Virus record (IMG/VR): IMGVR_UViG_3300037070_004264
Coordinates: 1 to 31,867 of that record
DNA: 31,867 bases
DNA from: a virus
Direction: 5' to 3' (one strand)
In this document: piece after piece, positions 24,524-30,548 of the stretch
Numbering within the stretch: position 1 is the first letter of the stretch
How the letters are laid out: the number at the start of each line of letters is the position of its first letter
The notes under the pieces: generated by a model
What the model was told of the DNA's origin: nothing
The model's database searches: none
Seen by the model: only the letters and a program-made list of their open reading frames with translations
Made by a program: the position numbers and the translations under genes

Positions 24524-25312
24524 TTATAATTTCTCACAAGCATCAAGTATAGCTTTTATTTCTTCCATTGTTCCCCATGTACAGCCTATCTTCACTTTTT
24601 TTGCTTGCATTGTTACTAATTCATATTCCTGACCATCAACATCAAATCGTTCTAATTTCTTTGAGCCAAACATCATTTCTTTGCTATTAACCCAATCATA
24701 AATAGCCTTTAATTGTCCATAAGTACCCTTTTCGCCTTTACAAATAATATCAATAACTATTCCTTCTTTCTCAATCGTCACTTCATGTCCGCCGAAAGTA
24801 AGGGAGGGTTCTTTTACTATCTCAGCCCATTTGCCTTTTAAATAAATACACCATCCGCAGAAATTCAAATTATCGCTATTAAACTCATAATTATATCCAC
24901 ATTCCTCTGTTAAGGTAATAACCCCCGAAGAACAATTAGGCATTAAATTAATGTCGCGCTTAATCTTATTTCCAACTTTAAACCCCCTCTTTTCTGCCTC
25001 TTTCACTAAAGCGTCCTTAACGGTGTTTTCATCCGCCAATTCAAACACGTCATCTTTTTTTGAATAACTAACATAATCATTCTCTTTCCAAATACCACTA
25101 GCTAAAATCGCTTCGGAGTACCAAACGGTATCGCCACATTTTTTTTCAAACCTTAACAAGGTTTTCAGTCTGCCATTAACGGTTGTAAAATTAAATATAT
25201 ACCATTTCCCTACTTCAAACTCTGGCTTGGGGTTTCTAAGAGCTTCTATTTCTTTTCCTAAAGCTTCGTGTTTAGCTAATAGTTCTTGGATTTTTTCTTC
25301 GTTTGATTTCAT
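24524..25312 (-). CDS. Hypothetical protein with N-terminal coiled coil
   Basis: 262 aa from ATG 25312 (MKSNEEKIQELLAKHEALGK). An upstream ATG at 25348 would cover the leader and is rejected. A helix leads into beta segments with VGKWYIFNFTTVNGRL and a Trp/Tyr-rich middle. This looks like a family of phage proteins with small beta barrels that begin F.VGKWY, but no function is known to me. It has its own strong promoter. Confidence 0.65.
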   Translation of the reverse strand: MKSNEEKIQELLAKHEALGKEIEALRNPKPEFEVGKWYIFNFTTVNGRLKTLLRFEKKCGDTVWYSEAILASGIWKENDYVSYSKKDDVFELADENTVKDALVKEAEKRGFKVGNKIKRDINLMPNCSSGVITLTEECGYNYEFNSDNLNFCGWCIYLKGKWAEIVKEPSLTFGGHEVTIEKEGIVIDIICKGEKGTYGQLKAIYDWVNSKEMMFGSKKLERFDVDGQEYELVTMQAKKVKIGCTWGTMEEIKAILDACEKL

Positions 25313-25334
25313 AATATTTATCGGTTTTATGATT

Positions 25335-25376
25335 GTTATACTGTACAAAGATAATAAAGGTTACAATATTTCACAA
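25335..25376 (-). promoter_or_regulatory. Early-type promoter (copy 3) with full Bacteroidota box
   Basis: On the minus strand TTGTAACCTTT (25366-25356) and GTATAAC (25341-25335) match the early motif. In addition TTG (25376-25374), a 20-nt spacer and TATCTTTG (25353-25346) match the Bacteroidota housekeeping promoter. The AAAACCGATAA leader follows at 25328-25318. Confidence 0.65.
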
Positions 25377-25405
25377 CTTTATTTCTTATTTAGTTGGAGG
25401 TGAGG

Positions 25406-25636
25406 TTATAAAAGTTTTTCTGCCATTAACATAAACTCATCGACCCCGCAATTTATAAATACAGAATTGCCCCTGAAATAATTAATTTTAGCTGTGTGTA
25501 AATTGTAAAAAATTGTTTTGCCTCGTCGGGCGATAGAAAAATAACCATCATTCACTTCTTTAACCGTAAATCTATGGCTGATTAACCTTAAAACTTCATT
25601 TCTGAAATAATCTTCGTGGTGGGATACTTTAACCAT
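25406..25636 (-). CDS. Hypothetical small protein
   Basis: 76 aa, MVKVSHHEDYFRNEVLRLIS and onward. A helix followed by beta hairpins (RFTVKEVNDGYFSIARRGKT). No motif assigned. Confidence 0.6.
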   Translation of the reverse strand: MVKVSHHEDYFRNEVLRLISHRFTVKEVNDGYFSIARRGKTIFYNLHTAKINYFRGNSVFINCGVDEFMLMAEKLL

Positions 25637-25669
25637 TACTTCTTAACTCTATACTACTATATATATAAC

Positions 25670-25689
25670 TACTATGTTTTTCCATAGTA
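25670..25689 (-). terminator. AT-rich hairpin after the regulator gene
   Basis: TACTATG and CATAGTA form a 7-bp stem with a 6-nt loop. It is followed on the minus strand by a TA-rich stretch rather than a clean T run, so termination is uncertain. Confidence 0.35.
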
Positions 25690-25719
25690 AACATTCCCAA
25701 ATTTTGTATGTGAAAATTG

Positions 25720-26475
25720 TTAAAAAACATAGCTATTCATTGTTTTTTTAAATACTCTGCCATCAAAAACAAATGTCCCGTAATTCAATTTCTTGATATG
25801 GTCAGGAATATCCTCAACCCTACAGCCCCTTTTACGTTCACCAGTTTTTTTTAATGATAGCCCAATGTCGTTTAAGGTCATTAGCGCCCTTTCGGCTGTT
25901 GATTTAGAAACGCCCATTATCTTTCCAATTGTGCTTAACGGAATTGCTACTGCGAAGGCTTCACAATTTGCTACTCTTAATTTCTTCCCGCTTTTATAGG
26001 CTGAATTATAAAGTTGCTGTTTTTCCTCTGTTGAGAGCTTGTCCCTTCTATCTTTGCTGAATTTCGTGTACAATTTACTTTGATAAAGGGGTTTAACTAA
26101 TAACACCCTTATTAAGCTCCGCAACTGCTTAGTGTTTTCCGCGAGTTTTAATGATATGGTTAAATATTTGGAATTTTTACGAATATCTTTTTTGCCGTTT
26201 TCAAGGGTAGTGTATTCATATTCTTTATTAATGCTTTTTAATTTTTTATGTTCCCCCCACGGCTTTATCCATCCGCGATCTAAACAGTCCGCCCACCACT
26301 TACGAACAGTTCTCTCGTCCATCCCACAAACGCGCGACATTGATTTAAAAGAAGTGGTATTGTAGATGGTGGAACTCGGGTAGTACTTCTTAAGCAATAG
26401 AAAGAAAGCAAAGGCGTTTTGCGCCCGCTTATCCCTTCCTATGTGTTCTTTTAAAAACTGCTTATGTATGTACAT
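25720..26475 (-). CDS. Regulator or replication initiator with two HTH domains
   Basis: 251 aa from ATG 26475, which has AAGGG 6 nt upstream. Upstream starts (TTG 26499, ATG 26496) lie in the operator and are not preferred. A first HTH at about residues 43-70 (SMSRVCGMDERTVRKWWADC) and a second at about 179-206 (STIGKIMGVSKSTAERALMT) are clear. The basic linker between them is long. The operator pair at 26494-26546 lies directly upstream, which suggests self-control and, through the same sites at 15.2 kb, control of the other early region. A replication-initiator role is an alternative. Confidence 0.7.
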   Translation of the reverse strand: MYIHKQFLKEHIGRDKRAQNAFAFFLLLKKYYPSSTIYNTTSFKSMSRVCGMDERTVRKWWADCLDRGWIKPWGEHKKLKSINKEYEYTTLENGKKDIRKNSKYLTISLKLAENTKQLRSLIRVLLVKPLYQSKLYTKFSKDRRDKLSTEEKQQLYNSAYKSGKKLRVANCEAFAVAIPLSTIGKIMGVSKSTAERALMTLNDIGLSLKKTGERKRGCRVEDIPDHIKKLNYGTFVFDGRVFKKTMNSYVF

Positions 26476-26493
26476 ATATCCCTTTATAATACG

Positions 26494-26546
26494 CATCAAA
26501 TTTGTTGTAAAATGTTTTTAATTTGAAATACAACAAATTTGTTTTG
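26494..26546. promoter_or_regulatory. Operator pair before the two-HTH gene
   Basis: CATCAAATTTGTTGT at 26494-26508 and TACAACAAATTTGTTTTG at 26529-26546, the latter with the perfect palindrome AACAAATTTGTT. The CAAATTTG centres are 37 bp apart, against 38 bp in the pair at 15.2 kb. Confidence 0.6.
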
Positions 26547-26844
26547 TTTTCCTTAATTCGATTGGGATAGTCTAAAAACACAAAACCCACTCTTCTTTGG
26601 AAAAAGTGGATTTATTAATGTTGAGTAGGTTCGTGTCGCCGAAAAATGTCGGTCGCACAGTTTCTATAATCAATAAAATAATTTTAATGTATTTTTTCCC
26701 AATTATACATTAATAAATCCGTCATAAAAATACAACAGGACTTACATATATGCAAATATTTTATAGGAAATTTACAATGTTTCTGATTGTCAGGCGATTA
26801 TTTTTCGGTCTTTGGCTATTTTTATAGCCTTATCAGCTAAATTT
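26547..26844. other. Noncoding stretch with terminator and hairpin
   Basis: A 298-nt 3' region of the lipoprotein transcript. Besides the terminator at 26574-26609 it contains a possible hairpin around 26634-26659 (GTG..CCGA / TCGG..CAC). Nothing else was identified. Confidence 0.4.
26574..26609 (-). terminator. Intrinsic terminator insulating the two-HTH gene
   Basis: On the minus strand CCACTTTT pairs with AAGAGTGG (one T-G pair, 7-nt loop), followed by GTTTTGTGTTTTT. It stops transcription from the lipoprotein genes before the operator pair. Confidence 0.65.
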
Positions 26845-27084
26845 TTACAAAGCATCATTCAAAGCTTTTATAGCATTTGCTTCCGCAACCTTATGTTCTT
26901 CTTCGCTAACAAACGCAGACTCTTTGTTAAAGAGCATTAAAACTTCATCCAACGCCCTTACTAGGCTTTCTGCTATTTCTTTAGAAACATATTCGCCAGA
27001 TTGGTCAAGTGGCTTATTAACCACGTACTGTTGTTTCCCTTGATGAAAGGTTAGCTTTAATGGATTTCTTATTGAATTACGCAT
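26845..27084 (-). CDS. Hypothetical small protein
   Basis: 79 aa, MRNSIRNPLKLTFHQGKQQY and onward, with an acidic helical second half (EEEHKVAEANAIKALNDAL). A leader AAAACCCGATAAG precedes the ATG. Second gene of a two-gene unit with the lipoprotein. Confidence 0.6.
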   Translation of the reverse strand: MRNSIRNPLKLTFHQGKQQYVVNKPLDQSGEYVSKEIAESLVRALDEVLMLFNKESAFVSEEEHKVAEANAIKALNDAL

Positions 27085-27103
27085 ATTTCTTATCGGGTTT
27101 TAA

Positions 27104-27343
27104 TTAACACTCACTACATTTACCTTTCTTCTCAGAACTTGTGCCTACAGACCCGCTATTGCGTAATTGCTGGCATTTAGCGGCGGCATCTGATTGAGTT
27201 TTTTCGCAGGACTTCAACACTTTATTGTTTCCGTCCATGACATAAACACAATAGGCTTCATCCGCCGAATTGCCCGATCCTTTTTTCTTACAGCTAACCC
27301 CTATCAAAGCAGTTAAAGCCATCATTGTTATTAGTTTTTTCAT
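27104..27343 (-). CDS. Small Cys-rich lipoprotein
   Basis: 79 aa. A signal peptide MKKLITMMALTALIGVSC ends with a lipobox-like Cys at residue 18, followed by KKKGSG. The mature part has five further Cys, including CSEC at the end, so disulfides are possible outside the cytoplasm. It should sit in a membrane facing the periplasm or the surface. Phage lipoproteins of this size can exclude other phages or act in lysis; neither is shown. Confidence 0.75.
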   Translation of the reverse strand: MKKLITMMALTALIGVSCKKKGSGNSADEAYCVYVMDGNNKVLKSCEKTQSDAAAKCQQLRNSGSVGTSSEKKGKCSEC

Positions 27344-27380
27344 TTGATTTTTATTAGTTATTAAATCAGTTTATTAGATT

Positions 27381-27412
27381 GTTATACGGTAATCACAATG
27401 TAAAGGTTACAA
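27381..27412 (-). promoter_or_regulatory. Early-type promoter (copy 4)
   Basis: On the minus strand TTGTAACCTTT (27412-27402) and GTATAAC (27387-27381) with 14 nt between. It lies about 40 nt before the lipoprotein ATG. Confidence 0.55.
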
Positions 27413-27442
27413 TTTTATGTAATTTTATTTTTAGCCCCTACA

Positions 27443-27470
27443 CTATACAAAGATATAAATTATAGTTACA
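27443..27470 (-). promoter_or_regulatory. Early-type promoter, divergent copy
   Basis: TGTAAC (27470-27465), TATCTTTG (27455-27448) and GTATAG (27448-27443) on the minus strand. The spacing is about 2 nt shorter than in the other copies, so it may be weak. Confidence 0.4.
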
Positions 27471-27612
27471 TAAAAATGATTACTTTAACACTATGACCAC
27501 ACATTTAACACTTCTGGTTCATTCAGAATAAATTATGCTCCATATCAATTGCTATTAAAACTATATAAATTCTATTGAATTTGAATCTTTTTGATTATCG
27601 ACGGTATAAAAA

Positions 27613-27730
27613 TTTGGTCAATTTGATTAAATACTATATCTTTACAATCAAATCACTCTTTAGCTTTTATTCTTAGGGGCTTAAATAGGTTTTTTATCGG
27701 TTGGAAGCCTCATGTAAAAGTGGGGCTTCT
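27613..27730 (+). ncRNA. Possible short RNA: promoter and terminator-like hairpin
   Basis: TTTG (27613-27616), a 20-nt spacer and TATCTTTAC (27637-27645) fit the Bacteroidota promoter with one mismatch. About 60 nt later GAAGCCTC (27704-27711) pairs with GGGGCTTC (27722-27729) with one G-T pair, followed by TAAATTTT. A transcript of about 80-90 nt, or a leader with an attenuator, is inferred. Confidence 0.4.
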
Positions 27731-27811
27731 AAATTTTAAAAGGCTGATGTAAAATTAATATCCCTAACATTCAACATATTACAACATAATTACAATTAAA
27801 GTTATAATTAA

Positions 27812-27842
27812 TTGAAACTTTATATCTATCTTTACAGTATAA
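27812..27842 (+). promoter_or_regulatory. Early-type promoter (copy 5) before the structured RNA
   Basis: TTGAAACTTT (27812-27821), TATCTTTAC and GTATAAAT (from 27837) in the order of the early motif. It lies about 55 nt before the first helix of the RNA region. Confidence 0.5.
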
Positions 27843-28353
27843 ATAACAAAATAAGTTCATTCATTTATTGGAAATTAAAATTAAGGTATAGAGTATCAAT
27901 AGGTGTAAGCTAACGATGGGCTGAACACTCTTAGTGCACCAGAGGACAACCGCTGCGGTCTTGAAAAAAAGGCTAATGACAACCACCCTATTGAAAGACA
28001 GAAATGTTGGACAGCTATCTTAATTTATTGTTTGCGGTAATCCCCGCGTATACAGGGCTAAATAAATGGCATATCCTATTCACGAGTTGATTTGGGCTAT
28101 TAGGTTGACCGCCCCGCAAACAAATATTATTACAACCTCCGCGCACTTATTATTAATTTAAAAACCTTTAGGGGGTTTGAAGATTAAGCGGAGGGGTGTA
28201 TAATTCGGCGGATAACGTTCTTTATATTAATGGGTTTTTCATACCAGACAATTTATTACCGTCCGCCGAATTTTTTAAGAATGTCCGCCATCTCCTCATG
28301 CTGGATTAATACGGCAACGTGGGGTTACTGAGAGGAGAGTGTATTGGAAGGGG

Positions 28354-28401
28354 TTATAGCTGAAAAATACATTTTTTGTGGGGTTCGACTCCCTGCTATG
28401 T
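28354..28401 (+). ncRNA. tRNA-like element 1 (acceptor plus T arm)
   Basis: A T-arm-like GGGG-TTCGACT-CCCT (28380-28394) is followed at once by GCTATG, which pairs with TATAGC at 28355-28360 (one G-T pair), as an acceptor stem stacked on a T arm. Only about 19 nt replace the D and anticodon arms, so this is not a normal tRNA. An alternative pairing, 28340-28345 with 28366-28371, competes. Confidence 0.4.
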
Positions 28402-28412
28402 GGCGCAAAAAT

Positions 28413-28549
28413 GAAGGAATGAGGGACTAAATAACGTTTGGGTCGGCTCAGGGCGCAACTTCTTAATTGATAAAATAGGCGAGTATGAAAAAAGACTTTA
28501 AAGATGCCGTTCTCTTTAGGATGCCACAGGTTCGACTCCTGTTTCCTTT
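28413..28549 (+). ncRNA. tRNA-like element 2 with 106-nt internal part
   Basis: The T arm ACAGG-TTCGACT-CCTGT (28526-28542) is perfect. The next seven bases TTCCTTT pair with GAAGGAA at 28413-28419 (one G-T pair), giving a full acceptor stem. Between them are 106 nt with a 6-bp stem and 8-nt loop (TAAAGA/TCTTTA, 28499-28518). The layout recalls the closing domain of tmRNA or a tRNA with an insertion. No CCA is encoded. Confidence 0.4.
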
Positions 28550-28660
28550 ACAAAACAAGTTCCAGTTGTCCAGATGAAAGATTCTGTTCTGCGTGTAATA
28601 ACACGCCCGATACTTTAAAGCGGGAAAAAACCGATAATACAAACATTTAAAACTAAGAAA

Positions 28661-28951
28661 ATGAAAACAGTAATCACAGGAATTTTTGTAGTGTTAAGCT
28701 ACATTTGCGCCATAGTGTTTAAAATATGGGCTTTAATATCATTTATACTTTATTTAGTAAAAGACCGCCCATTTGATTGGTTTAGCCTATGGCTTTGCAT
28801 TGGCGGATGGGGAGGGGTTATTGTGTTTGGGCTTCTGTCTATTATATTTAAGCACGTGGAGGCAAAGACAATCCTTAAAAGCAGAACATCTTCTTTTCAA
28901 AAGAAGCTTGAAAAAATGGCTGAAGAAAGAAAACAAAAAACACACAATTAA
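28661..28951 (+). CDS. Two-span membrane protein
   Basis: 96 aa. Two hydrophobic segments (VVLSYICAIVFKIWALISFI at about 10-29, and GGWGGVIVFGLLSIIF at about 48-63) and a basic cytoplasmic-type tail (KKLEKMAEERKQK). An AAAACCGATAA leader lies 24 nt upstream. A holin-like role is possible from layout, but there is no lysis gene beside it. Confidence 0.65.
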   Translation: MKTVITGIFVVLSYICAIVFKIWALISFILYLVKDRPFDWFSLWLCIGGWGGVIVFGLLSIIFKHVEAKTILKSRTSSFQKKLEKMAEERKQKTHN

Positions 28952-29062
28952 ATGCCCGACAACAACATCCAGCCAACAAAAAAGAAGCGTAAACGCATTA
29001 CGATCAAACCAGAACCAGTGTTTAGTAGTAGCTCTGTTTACGATAAGAAGAAAATAAAGTAA
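28952..29062 (+). CDS. Possible 36-aa basic peptide
   Basis: MPDNNIQPTKKKRKRITIKP and then PEPVFSSSSVYDKKKIK-type end. It starts directly after the preceding TAA. The Lys/Arg block suggests nucleic-acid contact. The coding call rests on adjacency only. Confidence 0.45.
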   Translation: MPDNNIQPTKKKRKRITIKPEPVFSSSSVYDKKKIK

Positions 29063-29069
29063 TAGAATT

Positions 29070-29100
29070 TTGTAACCTTTCGATAAAAGCTACGTATAAC
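29070..29100 (+). promoter_or_regulatory. Early-type promoter (copy 6)
   Basis: TTGTAACCTTT (29070-29080), 13 nt, GTATAAC (29094-29100). The leader AAAACCGATAA follows at 29105-29115 and the ATG comes at 29118. Confidence 0.6.
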
Positions 29101-29117
29101 TATCAAAACCGATAATT

Positions 29118-29261
29118 ATGATAACAAGAATCGCCACCCAAGACTACTCTGAAAGCCAAGTGCTGACAGTAGATGCTGACAAAGAAACTATAGCTAAGAT
29201 ATTAGCCTTTGTCGCCGATCTAAACAAAGAGCAACAAACAAAGCCAAACGATGTAAAATAA
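29118..29261 (+). CDS. Hypothetical 47-aa protein
   Basis: MITRIATQDYSESQVLTVDA and onward, with a central helix (KETIAKILAFVADLNKEQQ). First gene after promoter copy 6 with the complete leader, which makes it credible despite its length. Confidence 0.55.
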   Translation: MITRIATQDYSESQVLTVDADKETIAKILAFVADLNKEQQTKPNDVK

Positions 29262-29320
29262 ATCGCCCGACGAACCAAATAAATAAACCTAACAAGGGGG
29301 AATAGACCTCTCAGAGAATT

Positions 29321-29659
29321 ATGCCCGAGATACCTAACGCAATGAATAAGATAGATGAGTCAAACGATATTGACCGCTCAAATGAAAACGACCCGATTCA
29401 AGAAAAGATTTGGGAGATTGACAAACAAGCTCAGCAAGCGAAAGATAATATTAAACGTATTGTTGAATTAGAAACCGTTATTAGACAAGCTTTAAATATA
29501 CTTCCGTTATGGGGAATACCAAATAGTGCTCAGGCAGACCCCGAACATCAAAACGAGTATCAAGCGGTTATACAAATGGAAAATAATTTCCGCTTTATTC
29601 TTGGCGAAAAAATAACAGCAACAACAGACCCGCTAAATGATATTGAATTACCTTTTTAA
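29321..29659 (+). CDS. Hypothetical acidic protein
   Basis: 112 aa, helical in the first half (QEKIWEIDKQAQQAKDNIKR) and ending IELPF. The end DPLNDIELPF looks like the short acidic tail of single-strand-binding proteins, but no OB domain is seen. No family recognised. Confidence 0.6.
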   Translation: MPEIPNAMNKIDESNDIDRSNENDPIQEKIWEIDKQAQQAKDNIKRIVELETVIRQALNILPLWGIPNSAQADPEHQNEYQAVIQMENNFRFILGEKITATTDPLNDIELPF

Positions 29660-29694
29660 ATAACTCCCCCAATACTAATAACTAAATAAATAAT

Positions 29695-29970
29695 ATGGGA
29701 ACGCTAAACAAACAAATAGAAAAATTCTGTGCTACTGCTTACAATGTGCTTAAAGATGAAATTTCGGATAAAGCCTGTTGGACTGAAAGCGGAAGGGATA
29801 GAGAAAAATATCTTGACTTCATTATGCTAAAGAGCCATTATTATTATGGTAAATGGGTTGTTTTTGAGGGTGCTGTTTTTTTAATGACCGTTGATGAAAA
29901 TCTTTTAAAAGAATGGCTTGAAAAATATTCTCCACCCTCAAAAAAAGAAACAGAACCTAAAACAACATAA
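29695..29970 (+). CDS. Hypothetical small protein
   Basis: 91 aa, MGTLNKQIEKFCATAYNVLK and onward, with a Tyr-rich middle (LKSHYYYGKWVVFEG). Soluble alpha/beta look. No motif assigned. Confidence 0.6.
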   Translation: MGTLNKQIEKFCATAYNVLKDEISDKACWTESGRDREKYLDFIMLKSHYYYGKWVVFEGAVFLMTVDENLLKEWLEKYSPPSKKETEPKTT

Positions 29971-29997
29971 CCCTCACAAATAACTAAAGACAAGTAT

Positions 29998-30215
29998 ATG
30001 GAAAAGCTATCAAGATTAAAAAAAGGAGATAAAATTATAATTGAATACGGTCACCAAATTCACAAAGCCACCGTTACGGCTAATTTTCCACAATCAAGAA
30101 GAATTTATTTAAGCATATCAATTGGTTGTGGGGTCTAATCAGACTAAAAGATTCTAAACGGTACGAGGATTATTCTTTTGAAAATTTTGACATCCTCAAC
30201 CCCTCTCTTACCTAA
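29998..30215 (+). pseudogene. Small gene apparently broken by a -1 frameshift
   Basis: The reading frame from ATG 29998 gives MEKLSRLKKGDKIIIEYGHQ and on to a stop at 30136-30138. One base back, near 30120, the sequence continues in a frame with WLWGLIRLKDSKRYEDYSFE and stops at 30213-30215, just before the next gene. The joined product of about 72 aa would be a normal small beta protein. No slippery heptamer is seen, so mutation or sequencing error is more likely than programmed shifting. Confidence 0.5.
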
Positions 30216-30237
30216 TAACCTATAAACAAAACCGCTG

Positions 30238-30522
30238 ATGAACCGACCCCTCCATGACCACCCATTTTTCGCTGATACAGACGAACTGGAAGCCTTTGTA
30301 AGCAAAGCTATAGATAACAGCATAGATTCAAAATGCGATTACTGTAACCGCCCACAAAGGAATAAAAAGAATTATGAGGGGATATATAGTGTTTGCGAAG
30401 ACTGCTGGTCAAACAACAAAAACAGGGCTATCTTGGATATACAGGCTCTATATGCTGAGGGGGATGAGCCAATACCATACACTGCTATAAATTCATTCTT
30501 CAAAGGATATTGGGAGATTTAA
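30238..30522 (+). CDS. Zinc-ribbon-like protein
   Basis: 94 aa with CDYC at residues 33-36 and CEDC at 53-56, a likely zinc-binding knuckle, flanked by acidic N-terminal and aromatic C-terminal parts. Nucleic-acid or protein binding is possible. No family recognised. Confidence 0.65.
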   Translation: MNRPLHDHPFFADTDELEAFVSKAIDNSIDSKCDYCNRPQRNKKNYEGIYSVCEDCWSNNKNRAILDIQALYAEGDEPIPYTAINSFFKGYWEI

Positions 30523-30548
30523 AACAAAATTAAAAACCGATAAAATAT

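Larger units (their letters stand above)
27896..28606 (+). ncRNA. Candidate large structured noncoding RNA
   Basis: Consecutive domains are closed by perfect or near-perfect helices. TCAATAGG (27896-27903) pairs with 27987-27994. TTGTTTGCGG (28028-28037) pairs with 28114-28123 over 10 bp. CCTCCGC (28136-28142) pairs with 28188-28194, with an inner AAACC/GGTTT hairpin. AATTCGGCGGA (28202-28212) pairs with 28262-28272 over 11 bp. TCTCCTC (28291-28297) pairs with 28332-28338, with an inner TGCTG/CGGCA hairpin. Two tRNA-like elements follow, then a GCGTGT-AATA-ACACGC hairpin (28591-28606). Length and setting recall the large ornate phage RNAs GOLLD and ROOL, but identity to either is not claimed. 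The 3' end is uncertain. Confidence 0.6.
27344..28660. other. 1.3-kb intergenic region with promoters and structured RNA
   Basis: No convincing coding sequence lies between the lipoprotein and the two-span membrane protein. The left part has leftward promoters (27381-27470) and a rightward promoter with a hairpin (27613-27730). From 27812 on there is a second rightward promoter and then a nearly continuous series of long-range helices to 28606. Confidence 0.6.

Noticed and set aside
27896-28606. CRISPR array
   Set aside because: The repeats here are inverted pairs of different sequences, not regularly spaced direct repeats. No such array was seen elsewhere in the window.
28773-29057. Overlapping plus-strand ORF of 94 codons
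   Set aside because: It lies mainly inside the two-span membrane-protein gene in another frame, without a leader, and its product has no plausible domain.
30100-30140. Programmed -1 ribosomal frameshift site
   Set aside because: No X-XXY-YYZ slippery heptamer and no clear downstream pseudoknot; a mutation is the simpler explanation.
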